Positions 1 through 11,850 of a stretch of DNA of 64,000 nucleotides are shown here, in pieces. This stretch comes from Paratinospora sagittata (lineage: Eukaryota; Streptophyta; Magnoliopsida; Ranunculales; Menispermaceae), in contig CM069602.1 of assembly GCA_035771175.1 (NCBI GenBank), forward strand, positions 10,171,501 to 10,235,500, in the 5' to 3' direction. Under the pieces are notes generated by a model that saw only the letters and a list, made by a program, of their open reading frames with translations, was not told where the DNA came from and ran no database searches. Position numbers and translations under genes: made by a program. How positions within the stretch are numbered: position 1 is the stretch's first letter; each line of letters opens with the position of its first letter.

Positions 1-3000
1 AGACCGGTTATAAGCCGTTCTAGTGCAAACAGCTACGATCGTAGCAAAGTATTTTAACCCGTTATACCCTTGCATAGCGTCTCTCTCTTCGTACAAGCGC
101 CGGAGGCACTGAAGAACAGAAACTAGGAATTAGTTTCAACTTCAAAGAGCTTGATTACAAATTACAAGCAAACTAAGAGGAAATTGTGCCTACCTGAAGA
201 AATCGCCACCAGTATGGAACAGTAGCTATGATGAAAGAGAATGTGACGTACACGTTGTTAGAAGCACATGTGTTTTGTCTGTGTTTATAATCTCCCCAGC
301 CATAGTAGCAGACATAGAACTCGAGGCTCCTGAGAGCTTGCACCTGGAACAGAGAACAACGAAGACATGTTAGTTTGATTCATAATGTGTCAAAAATTGT
401 AATGGAAATTAATAATAATCGAATCATCGCATTCCAACCTGGCTAGTTAGCTGGTCTGCCAACAAAAAATCTGGTAGTGTGACCTGTTTACGATAGGATA
501 TATTCAACAATATAAGTTAATTAGCTTTTCTCATAGCTGATATATAAATATCCCATGTTGTGTAAGAGAATCACTTTCTTGTTTACCTTGTACAGAGGAG
601 CACAAAGACAGTGAAACAAGCATTGTAGAAGGAAGAATCGACTGGAGCGATATATGATATTAAACGGGCAGATTGTTATGGTAAGTACAAGCTGCATGGC
701 AAAATTATGAATTGTATCTTCAATTCAATGTATGTTATAAAAGGAAAATAGAAAACTGAACTAAGTCTTTGTATCTTACACAAACTAATCCTAGAGGGAG
801 TAGTTCAGTTAAAGCTTGGTACTTTTTGGTATTCTTATCCATGTCCATGTCAAGGTTCGAAAGCACGCTAGCTAAAGCAAGTGTTGCTAAGCCCGTTCCA
901 AGGAGGAAGACTTCTCTATAACCCAATTCTGTTCCTTGCTTGAAACCGAATATAAACGAGTAATTCACTCGGAATCGCCTCCAAAGAAATATATTTGCAC
1001 CATACATGAGGATATGTAGGACAACAAATCCAAATAAACTGCATAGAAGTTTTAGTTACTTTGGTAGGTTGAGAGACAATTTTGACATAAAAGCAAGTGT
1101 GGCTGAAGCAAGAACATTGCAAATTTACCTATAAAGAGGAAACATGTTCTCCATATATTGAGTACTACCGGGTTGATTTATGATGTTTCGAGCACGTATG
1201 ATCAATATAAGCGCTATAAAGAGAGATGCCGTGCAACCAGAAAAGAAACCTGAAATGTAACAATAGAAGAGCCACTTAGTCCCTGTACAATATCTACGAT
1301 TCTAAAGTGCGTCGCCGTGGATTCTACGAGGTATCAAGATCTTACCTAAGGAATATGTTATTCTATGCTTTTCTCTCTTAGCTTTTGGTCTCAAGACCCT
1401 AATTCCTTTACTGCGGTTTGCATTCGCAAAGTGTTTGATAAAGGTAGCCTCCACCCTCTCAATGAGTTTGGTTAGCTATGTAAGAGCACAAGGGAAACCA
1501 GAATTATTGCAGAGTAACTGAAAAATTGTATCAAACAATTAAGACAATTCTTATTTGAGCCAGATTGCTTTAAAATAAATTAAGCTAACTCGTCAATTCA
1601 TCATGCATATAAAATAGCAAGGAAAGAGAAATTAGAATATGTTTTATCAATGATAGAATTATTACCTCATCAGAGTTGCCAAAGTAGGAGTTATCTACCA
1701 TGTTAAGGTATGATCTTGATGCATTTCTTGAAGTGATCTGTATAAGGGAAAAAAGCATTGATGTCTCAGTTTTCTTTTTTTAATAAGAAACGAGATGTAT
1801 AAATATTAATTATGTAAAGAAGAAGATTATAAGAGCATCACTTTCTGTTCATTGTGGACCTATCAGAACAACATGGGAGATTTTATTGACTTTTCTACAA
1901 CAACAAAAATAAAATAAAAGGAATTAAAAAATAAAATCCAAACCAACCTTGTCATATTTCTTCATGATTTTTGAAAATGCCAAGAGATTGAGAAAGCTAC
2001 AGGTGGACCCAAGAAAACAAAGAGTCAGAGTACGTTAGTAACATCATCATCTCAAAGAGAGAATCAAAGAACAAGAAACCCCATATCTTAAAAAATCTAA
2101 ATTTGCACTACCTGTAGCTCTTCAGGAGTCTAAGTTTCTGATAAAACTCTATAAAAGCCCTCTTCAGCTGCTCTTCAACCTTCCTCAAATCCTCCCCTCT
2201 GAAATTCAAATCCTTGTTCTTGTTCACTTTGAGAATGCCCTTTATGGTAGACCTAGGAGTTTCAAGTGTATTATTAATAGTGACCCTGTTAAGAACTTCC
2301 AAAGGAGCTGGCCTTTTTGCCCTGACATTTCTTGGCTTCTCTTCATTAATCTTATTGCCATTTGCAATTTTCTTCCCACTATTAACACTAGAATCATCAC
2401 CTGATTCTTCAGAAGTCCCTTCATTGCCCTGATCTGCCTCTTCTATTACATCCATATGTGTTGCATTTCCTACACATTTTGGTTCAAAAATCATGTTAAA
2501 ATCTAAGTTCTCCTAAAAAAAAACACAACCAAAAAAAAAAACTCAAGAAATTTGAAGATATATAGTGAAGAAAGACTACTTACTAGTAGTACTTGATCTA
2601 GGAATTGCAGGAGGTGAAGTTGCAGGAGCCATGGCAGCAGTGGAAGAAGCAATATTGGACTTAAGCTTGGTCATTTCAATAGCCCAATCAAAACTCCCAT
2701 CTGGGTTTTCAACTTTGATTCTAAAAGCAATTAAAGCATCCATTTGCTTGTTCAACAACTCAGCCTCTTTCATCACTTCCTCAACTTTACCCTTATAAAA
2801 CTTATTAACTTTGTTAAACTCATCATCAAGTCTCCTGAAATAAACAAGTTCGTACTCACCACCTTCATCAGATGACATCAAGAACTTGGTCTCAAAGTTC
2901 CCAGTTTCAGATCCATCATGATGTTGAACTGCATTAATTAGTATCACTTGATCTTCAATATCTCCTCCTTCTCCATTAATACCAGGACTTCTGACATTGC

Positions 3001-3202
3001 TGCTGTGTTGCCTCTGTGTTAGTCCACTAAAAGCTCTGTAAAATGTCATCTTTCTCTTTAACCCTTTTGGTGTTGGAGCTGGCTTGTTTCTTTGCTTGAA
3101 ACGGTGGATTTCTTTGAGTAATGACTTGAGATAGTTGTAATCCATGTATGCTTCTTGCCATTCTGGCACCATTTGAGATGAAAACTCCTTCCCAAACTTC
3201 AT
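1..3202 (-). CDS. PHO1;H3: PHO1-family phosphate exporter (SPX-EXS), 3' end beyond the window
   Basis: Membrane protein that exports inorganic phosphate, in plants mainly for xylem loading. The N-terminal SPX domain senses inositol pyrophosphates. Rebuilt exons (minus strand): 3202-2584, 2502-2112, 1996-1948, 1737-1666, 1475-1346, 1249-1129, 1038-780, 691-587, 483-439, 343-194 and 108-1. All junctions are GT-AG and all phases close, giving 683 residues; the family is near 780-800, so roughly 100 residues are missing. The start [15 protein letters not shown] is the canonical SPX start. SPX covers about residues 1-345 with the [12 protein letters not shown] helix. Hydrophobic segments lie near 424-442, 462-480, 499-519 and 540-557. 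The EXS domain begins near residue 590, with [19 protein letters not shown] and GYNGLKYF visible. Exon 2 starts at the second of two candidate acceptors, since the first gives a stop. Choosing the H3 clade rests on neighbouring genes as well as sequence; the PHO1 family itself is certain. Confidence 0.95.
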
Positions 3203-4002
3203 CTTTTCTTAAAGATATGAGATATATGATATGATCTGTTGCAGAAAGAAAAAGAAAAATCTGAATATGAATATGATCTTATAAAGCTTATTAAGGTTGT
3301 TGCACAAGATTTAAGAGCTACCCAGATGATGAAAACAAGAAAAAATGAGAAGATAATTAAGAAAAGGTGGGTGGGTGGTGGTAGTGGTGGTAAGTAAGAA
3401 AAAATGGTGATATGTAGGTGGATTTTATAGAGGATTTTGTGAGAGAAGTTAAATAAAGGTTGAAAGTAATAATCTTTGAAGAGGTCAAAAAAATTGCTCA
3501 AGATTTATTAAAGAAGAAGGATGCAGACACGGAAGGTGGTGCAGTTACTCAGAATGTCCTTCAAAAAAGAGAAGAATGTGTTGGAAGGATTCAAATTTTT
3601 TTTTTTTTTTCTGTTAAAAAACAAAAGACAATAAAAGGACTCAGGTTTTGACTGAAGATGTTTTTATTTTGGAAATTATTCAGAATCCTTCCACTATTTT
3701 ATATTTTATTTTTTGTATTATGATTATTGTATTTATACTAAGATTCCCTCAACTTGTGTTGATATTCATTGCAAATTAAACAACATGTGAATAGTAAATT
3801 ATAAATACATAAGATATCACATTAATATAATGTGGAGAAAAGGTCCCTTGATTGCCACTAAGAACCTAATATAGATATTTTGTTAATTATTAATCACATT
3901 TTGGTAATTTATTATACTTTTTATATATATTTCTTGAAATTATAAATATGATATAATTACTGTCATCGCTCCTCTTGCCTCCTAAACATATTATAATAAG
4001 AG

Positions 4003-4033
<31 letters not shown>

Positions 4034-4879
4034 CATAATCTAACTGTAAAAATTGTAATTTCATATGTAATCAGATCTATGTATATAATACTACATTGAT
4101 TAGGGTGTTATATTATAATCCAAACTACAGCACCTCATCATTCTTAAAATTGCATTAAATTACGTATTAGCACGTGATTCAATATAAATGTTAAAATGAT
4201 GGAATTCGTATAATTTTTATTTCAATTAATTGTAGTTTAAGTTTTATGAAAACATGACATATAATTCTTATATGTCATTTTTTTTTTGTTATTAATTGTA
4301 GTTTAAGTTTTAATATTATGATGATACATGATTTTTCAAGATAAAACTTATTTGTACCTATGAAAATAAAAATATTAATTACATGAATTCAAAAGCTTCT
4401 TGAGGAGAGGAATAAGAAATAGACTTGTTCTTCTTCTTTTTTTCTTTTTTCTTTTTTCTTTTTTATTTTTTATTTTTTATTTTTTCTTTTTTATTTTTTT
4501 GCTTGAAACACTAAATTAAATAGACTTGACAGTTGGTTTTTATATTCATTGTATTTTTGAAAAAAATATTGCCCTGCAAGTGGTAGCTTCATATTATTAT
4601 TACTATTCATTATTTATTAGACCTGAGCCCACCTGTCCTATATATAAATTAAAGCCATGCAAATTTTATGTTATGGATTTGATGTGCTACTAATAATAAG
4701 TTTGCTTTTGAACACAACATAAAAAAAGATTTATAAAAGAAATCATGAAAATCTAACTGTTTTTATTTTTAAAAATTTTTAAAAACATAATTTCAAAACT
4801 GGTCACAGCATATTAAAAAATATCCAAAAACAAAAACAGAATTAAGTCATGGTCAATAGGTCTAGATTAGTAAGAATGA
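3203..4879. other. PHO1 upstream region, no gene seen
   Basis: AT-rich DNA upstream of the PHO1 start. The first 300 bp probably hold its 5' UTR and promoter. I looked for the PHR1 site GNATATNC near the start and did not find one. A (TA)n tract lies at 4006-4032. No convincing coding sequence on either strand. Confidence 0.5.
4427..4501 (+). repeat. Pyrimidine-rich heptamer minisatellite
   Basis: About ten head-to-tail units of a 6-7 bp motif related to CTTTTTT and ATTTTTT. They form a strand-asymmetric polypyrimidine tract with no coding content. Confidence 0.8.
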
Positions 4880-4896
4880 TGGACAACTAGATTTGT

Positions 4897-5054
4897 GCCA
4901 CGTGGCGAATAGCTGATGCGTTGAAGAATCAGATCGTAGACTTAACGTCATCTTCAAATAAAAGTCACAAGGCGGGCGGGAATATGGTTGACAAAGAGGA
5001 GCCCTGGGCTCCCAGTCTTTCGACTTATTGACTATGCCTAACCCTAACCCTAAA
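4897..5054 (+). promoter_or_regulatory. Orphan promoter-like cluster: G-box, E2F-like site, telo-box
   Basis: GCCACGTGGC, a perfect palindromic G-box, is at 4897-4906. GGCGGGCGGGAAT, which contains the E2F core TTCCCGCC in reverse, is at 4971-4983. CCTAACCCTAACCCTAAA, a telo-box, is at 5037-5054. E2F sites plus telo-boxes are typical of S-phase and translation gene promoters. No gene follows within several kb on either strand, so this may be a relic or captured promoter. Function is inferred only from motif resemblance. Confidence 0.35.
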
Positions 5055-5778
5055 TTTTTAATTTCAGTATTCTAATACCCTGAAGAAGACCCAATAATGT
5101 CAGGGAATGTAGAAATATTAATTAATTATACAAGTGTCCTATTATATAATTATATATACACAGAAGATGGAAGAGTACTTGGGAACCTAATTCAATATAT
5201 TTACTCTTATGATATTAATTAACTAGGTTTTGATGCTAATTAGAAAATATTCATCAATAATGCAACTATAGTTTCTTAATTAATTTTCTATAATAAGATA
5301 GAGGACAGAATAGTTGGATACCTAATGTCTTTCCTTGAGACTATAACCAAATTCTTGTTATAATATATATATATATTAAAATTAACTAGGTTTTGGTGTT
5401 AAGGAATTCAATAATGCAATAATAACATATAGGTACTTTTATATGATGTAAAGTTGCAAACCCAATTTTTAGTGGGTACAAATATCAATGTTATAAATAT
5501 TAAGATAATTATGCATGTGTCTGAAAGGAAACCAAGTATCCATATTAAATATTATGTATGTGAATGAATAAATTAATATCCACCTTTTTAAAAAAATATA
5601 TGTTTCTTAATTTTTACCTTGTAATTAGATTTTTAATATTTGAACTTTTACGTATAACTTGATTAAATTTTAAATGAACAATTATATTATTTAACTCTTC
5701 TAAATATATTTGTATTCAATTTATAATACTTTATATTCATATATATATATATATATATATATATGAGGTGATGGTCGA
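5055..5778. other. AT-rich intergenic DNA, no gene seen
   Basis: Nothing recognisable apart from short AT repeats, including a (TA)n run at 5740-5764. Confidence 0.5.
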
Positions 5779-5907
5779 TATATGTTAGGTGTCAATGCCC
5801 ATCACGGGACATTGGCACTCAATACTGTTGAATGTGTGTGATCCACATACATTCAATGGGGTTGGGTGCCAGAGTCGCGTGATGGGCGTTGACACCAGAC
5901 ATACACA
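5779..5907. repeat. 129-bp imperfect hairpin (small foldback or MITE-like)
   Basis: Two arms of about 60 bp (5781-5839 and 5843-5906) pair as inverted copies around a very short loop. The shared blocks are GTGTCAAYGCCCATCACG, TGGCACYCAA and TTGAATGTRTGTG in arm orientation. Mismatches are scattered. It sits next to a (TA)n tract and is more GC-rich than its surroundings. It could be a small MITE or a precursor-like hairpin; I see no clear target duplication. Confidence 0.7.
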
Positions 5908-6424
5908 TAAAATTTTTTATTTTTGATATTTTGAATATTTTGAACCAAACTAACCTAAGAAAACAATTGGTGTACCAACCAATTAGAACCTGCAAGAAGA
6001 AGCTCGCCTTGTCAATTTGAATCTAATTATAAAGACTCTCTCCTAATTAATCATTTACCCTAAGGGAAATCAAATTAACGATCAATTACTATGTACCATA
6101 ATCTCTTTTAATCTGGAAAAAAAATACCAATTAATATACAGTATGTAAGCTTAATTTTTCTTTCTTCTTTTTTTTCTTTTTTTTGGTAAGTAGGTATATG
6201 ACTTTTTCATCATCACTTCGGAATAGTCTTCTAAATGAAATTTAAATTTGTTCGTATAAGCAAATTTAGTTAAATGTCGTGTCAAGATTTTATGAACCAT
6301 AATTGATCTATCAGTTAGATATTTGCTTTCACCCCTCTATTTCAAGAAAAGATATTTAGAATTGTTCAATCAAACGTACGTGAATTATATATTCACAACA
6401 AAGACAATAGAAACGAAATATTAT
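5908..6424. other. AT-rich intergenic DNA, no gene seen
   Basis: No supported feature on either strand; contains a short T-rich run near 6160-6185. Confidence 0.5.
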
Positions 6425-6690
6425 ATTGTTTTTTTATTTATTTTTGAGAAAGAAATAAACCAAACCCCCTTGCCCCGGTGGGGCCTAACCTACCCTAACT
6501 CGTGGGGCATAATCCTCACACCAATCCACTCCAATGAATGAATAAACGAGTGCAATTAATTAAGTTAAAATTATTAAAATTATTTCGTGTCAATTTGTAT
6601 CTAGATTCGAACTAATAACCTTCAACCACAAAGTCGGTGAAGCGCCCTGACCTCGAATCATCAAGTCAATGCCGCGTTGGCACACAACAA
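6425..6690 (-). repeat. SINE-like element
   Basis: Read on the minus strand, it has a B-box-like AGTTCGAATCTAG near 6601-6615 and ends in an A-rich tail (T-rich on the plus strand at 6428-6446). The body carries the palindromic GC block CCCCGGTGGGG at 6473-6483. The A box is weak. I read it as a degenerate tRNA-derived SINE, but another small non-autonomous element is possible. Confidence 0.35.
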
Positions 6691-6746
6691 TTTTCTTTGT
6701 CACTTGAGTATAAATCATTACTTTGTTCTTTAACTCTCTCTCTCGC

Positions 6747-6749
<3 letters not shown>

Positions 6750-6825
<76 letters not shown>
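6750..6825. repeat. (TA)38 microsatellite
   Basis: Uninterrupted TA dinucleotide run of 76 bp, preceded by a short CT-rich stretch. Confidence 0.97.
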
Positions 6826-6829
<4 letters not shown>

Positions 6830-8780
6830 TATTATTAATTATGAGCCTACTATAAACGTAAATTGTGTAACTATATAAGTAATAAAACAGCTATATTGAT
6901 TAACTTGTCTCGCCCTATTAAGGTCTCGGTTACCTCAGACATCATGTTATGCACTATAAAAAGAAATTGTAGACCATTATCAATTAAATCACTTACAATC
7001 TACGTTCTTATCTCATATATAATTAATCAGTGCATGTGCTTGATCTCAATTAATTTAATTTACCCTATTATTTCACATATATTTGATCCATATGTATAAT
7101 GCATGAATCAAAATAATGGGAAAAATGTGGTCAAAATAATGTCCGTGTTACTTTTTAATCTTAATAATAACAAATTAATTGCATGGGCAAAGGTTAGACA
7201 TAGAAACATTCATATCTGAAAGAATCATTCAATATATATAAAGTAGGTCCCCCTGTTTTGAAATGTTAACTACCACGTGTTTAATCTTTCTTTGCTTCCA
7301 ATATTGAATAATATTATTCCTGCGGGCCATCATATCATAATTAATTAATTAATTAATTCACTGTATGATTTTGATTAACTAAATAAAGAATATTTAATTA
7401 GTTATATAATTAACAAGGTAGGCAAAAGTCTCGTAAATATAACACGCAGCAGCCTCTTCTTGACTCCAACTCTTTACTAGGCTACTAGCCTACTACGTAG
7501 TACGTACCTTTTGGAGTCAGGTCTTTCTTCTTTAAGTTATTTTAGTTTCAGGTTTTCACATTTAATTCAACCCTTTGAACGTACGTACATGCTCTGCGTC
7601 ACTTCCTCGTCAGCTTCAGTTTGAGCGTTTCGTATTATAATTCAAACATGTTTCGCGTCGCTTCTCCCTTTGTCTTCTTCGTCAGAGATGTTACGCGGCT
7701 GTTGACTCACATGATTGCTCGAGTGCTTCAGAATGATCCAAACAACAATACTGTAGAAGATAGCAACTTGAGAGACGTAAGTTCAATAATAATGACCTAT
7801 GAATTAAATGAGATATGTTTTATATATATTTGATGATCAATCAGTGGGCGTGTTGAATGCACGTACTCTTTAATCTTTATTAATTAATTTAGTTCAGATC
7901 ACTTAGGCCGTTGAGTTTGAAAATAAAATTTAACATTTTTTATTAAGAAGTTAGAATTCAACGAATCGTGCATGCATGCATGCAACTTGGTATATAATTG
8001 AATTAGTTTTTTTTTTAATTAATTATAAACTCATGTTGTAATATATTTTATGAAAAGCGTTAAAACGATGCAAGATATATATTCAAATTTATGTGACAAT
8101 ATAACACATCACCACATAAAAATATCATCTAATTATCACACACCACGTTAGTATGAATATAATTTTAAAATCATAAAAGTATTTTTCATCTACAGTTATT
8201 TATGTATACTAATCAAATTACATGTGCCATAAAGATGATATAAATTATTATTGATATAATAGATATACATTATTAACTGTGGGTAGAACAAGAATGTAGA
8301 TTAATAGTTAGAATAGCATATCTTTCAGAGCTATTATATGTCATTATCATCTTGATTTCAAAAGTATCTAAACCTCTCAAATCAAATTGCTGCATCTGTT
8401 TATCGAAAATGCATGGAACAAAATAATAGTGTCATGCATATTAGATATGAGCAAGCTTATCACATGAACTATAATTTTTTATTTTATTTTATTTTTTGGA
8501 AAGCACATGGATCATGTTAAAGTAGAGCATGTGCATTGAAATATCATCTTTAATATATTCTTAAATTATCTTAAATAATGTATAAATATAAAATTGAATA
8601 CAATTTACTGATATATTGACGAACATATTTTCTATCAATATCAGTAAGAAATATCACTTTTAACATAATTTTCTATTAATTTACTGCCTTATGACTCCTC
8701 TAACCAGTCCACCATTAGATCTATTGCATTCTCTAATCACGATGTCGATGTTAGTGATATTCTTTATTTGGCTCGCGATA
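6826..8780. other. Gene-poor AT-rich DNA
   Basis: No supported gene. A short open frame at 7621-7833 is discussed under rejected items. An RY-type repeat (CATGCATGCATG) is at about 7970-7982 and an AATT tandem run near 7340-7359. The right edge abuts the A-rich tail of the LINE that follows. Confidence 0.5.
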
Positions 8781-8846
8781 TTTTTATTTTTATTTTGAAA
8801 GGGAAAATGGATTATATTGAACAGAAATGAGAGTTTTTAGATACAA

Positions 8847-11560
8847 TCATACAACATCCGAAATTATAGGGGGGATTACATTCCGCCAAGACACTTTAGA
8901 ATCAATTCCCATTGCATATTGACACAATCTATGGGCAACTTCATTTTGCTCCCTGTAAACAGCAGAAAGAACAACATCTGGTAAATTCTTCATGAAATTC
9001 TGACAGTCTTCGATTATCAAACCAAATTCTTCCGAGCTGCTACTGTTGGACTTAACAGCATTGATCACAGCTGATGAATCACCTTCAATGCAGTGGATAG
9101 TAGGGGTGTTCATCAACCCGACTAAACCAACCGAACCGGACCTTTTGGGTTGGGTTAAATAGGTTGTTTGGGTTGGGTTGGGTTCTAAAATACTCAACCC
9201 GGTCAGGTTGGGTTGGGTCACAGGTTGAGCCCCTAAAATTTTGATTAAACCGACCCGAACCGAGGTAAGTGTTAAAACTCTAAAATATCCCTCTAGTTAT
9301 TATTTTTTTTAATATTTATATGTATCTTATGATTCTTATCTAATACTATTTAATTTACTTTATACCATAATATATATATTTATATATATATCGTAGGGTT
9401 ACTATACTATTAATATATACAATCTCAATCAATGCGTTGTTATTTTGTAAATTATTATTACTATCTACTAATATGTAATATTAACAGACTATTCATTCCA
9501 AAATAATAGTGAAAAAAATTACTAGTAAATCTAAACGATAAATGAATAATTAAAGTTCTTATATCAATAAATTATATGTCAAATATGAGACTTAAGTCTA
9601 ACCAGATCAAACCGACCCAACCCAAACCGAACCTAAACTGTTTGGGTTGGGTTAGGTTTTGGCCCCAACCCGACCCATGAACACCCCTAGTGGATAGCTA
9701 AGCCATGATCAGCTACAAACATAAGGCCCTCTCTAAGGGCTAAAGCTTATGCTATTTTTACCTGAAATCGGCCCTCCATTTTAACTGCCAACATTGCAAC
9801 AGGGAATCCCCGATCATTTCTAATGACCACTCCTATTCCAATCCAATTTATCTCCATTTTGACTCCAACATCAAAGTTAAGCTTCAGCTTATGGCTCTCT
9901 GGAGCTTCCCATTTGCTCTGAGTGCGAGCTTGTTTAACATGACAATTTGTGTGCTTCTTCCAAAATTCATCTACTAGATGCAGAACTGAACTTAGAGAGT
10001 GAGAATAGCTCCCTTGGGCACCTCGATAAATTCAGAGGTTCCTGGAATTCCACACATTCCAACACACTGTAATAAAATCCTTAGCTTTTTTCTTATCCAA
10101 TCTTTCCATTATGTCTTAAAATTTCCCCATTTAAGAAAATCTTCAATAAAATCACCCTCCATACAAGGAGCTTCAGCCCATATTCCACGAGCATGATTAC
10201 AAAAGCCTAGAGCATGCTGAGTTGTTTCTTTATCTTCCTCACAAAGCCTGCAAATTGGAGAGGCTAACACTTTTCTGAAATATAAATTAACTGTTGTTGG
10301 TAGAATATTATTTAACACCTTCCAAAAAAATATTTTCACCTTAGGGGGAAGAGAGAGACTTCAAATGAGGGACCAGCTTTTGTCCAGCCCTGAAGAAGAA
10401 GAAGGAAAACCCCTTCCACTTGAGTTTCTTTCAACCCAATAGCCACTTTTAACTGAATAACAACCATCTTTTGAGTAGTGCCAAATTATTTCATCCTCCC
10501 TATTTCTGGAACTAATTGAAATCTTAAATATGGCTTCAATGTCTTCCTCCCAGACAGCATGATTAAGATCTTCCTTCTTCCACTTACTATCATGGGAAAT
10601 AAAATCTTTCACCAACTTATTATTTAAAATTGAAATCGATGATATAATTCTGAATGTGGATGATCTTGTAACCCATTTGTCTTGCATGGAATGGACACTT
10701 TGATCATTTCCAATTCGCCACCTAGTTCCTTTTTCAAGAAGACCTCTTCCCCAAATAATACCCTTCCATATCAGAGAAGAGCCTGTGCATGTTTTTGCTA
10801 TCCAAATATCCCCTCTTGGAAAATATCTAGCTTTGAGCAAACAGGAAACAAGGGAGTCTGGATTCTTAAAAATTCTCCAGCTCTACTTTGCTTACATAGC
10901 TCTATTGAAGGATTCCAAATCTCTAAAACCCATACCCCCTAGTGATTTAGGCATGCACAACTCCTTCCACTTCTTCTAGTGGATTTTATTGCCAGTCTTG
11001 TTATAACCCCACCAGAATTTAGCAACCAACGCATTCAACTGGTTACATAGCTTTGATAGAAGCGTGAAACAACTCATGGCATAAGAAGGAAGGGCTTGAG
11101 CCACCGCTTTGATAAGAACTTCTTTATCTCCCACAGAGAAGAGCTTCTCCTGCCACTTCTGCATGAGTTTCCGCATTCTCATTTTTATATTCTCAAACAT
11201 TTGCATCCTATTCTTTTGTCCCATAAATGGAAGACCCAAGTATTTTGAAATGCCACCATCCTTCTGAATCTTCAAGAAGCTAAAAACTTCAACTCTTGAG
11301 CTTTGAACTGTATTTGGGCTGAAAATATTGCCAATTTATCCAAATTCACTTGCTGACTAGAAGCTTCACCATATGTCTAAAAGATTGAATTAATAGCTCT
11401 CCCATCTTCCTTCCTTGCTCTGCAAAAAATCAAGCAATCATCTGCAAATAACATATGAGAAATTTGAGGGTGCCTCTTTGCAATTTTTATCCTGTCCTGT
11501 TGGCCATTATTTTTAGCAACCTGGAACAAATGAGAGAAACTTTCTGCATAGATAAAAAAA
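8847..11560 (-). pseudogene. LINE ORF2, C-terminal half: RT palm to RNase H
   Basis: Order on the minus strand: RT motif HMLFADDC (FADD encoded at 11448-11437), thumb region with KYLGLPFMGQK (11275-10976), connection region (10840-10361), zf-RVT with CRLCEEDKETTQHALGFC (10339-10109), and RNase H (about 9960-8847). The RNase H part shows NFDVGV, which holds a catalytic Asp, and EGDSSAVINA. Several stops and frameshifts occur. The RNase H part is split by the MITE at 9101-9689. The 5' end of this piece continues in the fragment at 16714-18667 across the Copia insertion. Confidence 0.85.
9101..9689. mobile_element. hAT-superfamily MITE, 589 bp, 8-bp target duplication
   Basis: Ends are a perfect 13-bp terminal inverted repeat, TAGGGGTGTTCAT. 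The element is flanked on both sides by GTGGATAG (9093-9100 and 9690-9697), the 8-bp duplication expected of hAT transposases. Both subterminal regions carry clusters of the short motif GGTTGGG or its complement, which could act as transposase-binding repeats. The interior is AT-rich and non-coding. Removing the element and one duplication rejoins the LINE RNase H frame, so this copy inserted after the LINE. Confidence 0.93.
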
Positions 11561-11565
11561 AGTGT

Positions 11566-11788
11566 TGTAGAGAATTCCAGTAAATCAGTTCTTGATTTAC
11601 GAAATCCTCATTGATTATAGGAGATATAATTTAGTTTATACCGTTTCCATTTATTTGTTATACGATTTCCATTTGTAGTTATCTTTCCTATTTTATCTTT
11701 GTATTCAAACTCTACTCTATTTTGTATACGTCTATATAAATGAAAAACTCAACCCCACAGAAGTGTGGTGGTTTTACAAACATTGTTA
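11566..11788 (+). repeat. Copia 5' LTR
   Basis: 223 bp. Contains a TATA-like TATATAAATG near 11731-11740 that could start transcription. Followed directly by the primer-binding site. Confidence 0.92.
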
Positions 11789-11799
11789 TGGTATCAGAC
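11789..11799 (+). other. Primer-binding site (initiator tRNA-Met type)
   Basis: TGGTATCAGAC lies immediately after the 5' LTR and matches the start of the usual Copia site TGGTATCAGAGC, complementary to the 3' end of initiator tRNA-Met. Confidence 0.9.
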
Positions 11800-11850
11800 T
11801 TCTTTGGATTAACCTCCTCGATCCCCTCACGGCCAATTCTTCTCTCCTTC

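Noticed and set aside
3460..3651. 63-codon plus-strand frame upstream of PHO1
   Set aside because: Low complexity, ends in an A/T run, no motif.
7621..7833. Short plus-strand frame (MFRVASPFVFFVRDVTRLL), ending near a possible splice donor GACGTAAGT
   Set aside because: No recognisable domain, no second exon found, and surrounded by AT-rich DNA. It could be a lost first exon but cannot be supported.
9101..9689. GGTTGGG-rich stretches resembling telomere repeats
   Set aside because: Unit differs from TTTAGGG, and they lie inside a MITE with target duplication, so not an interstitial telomere.
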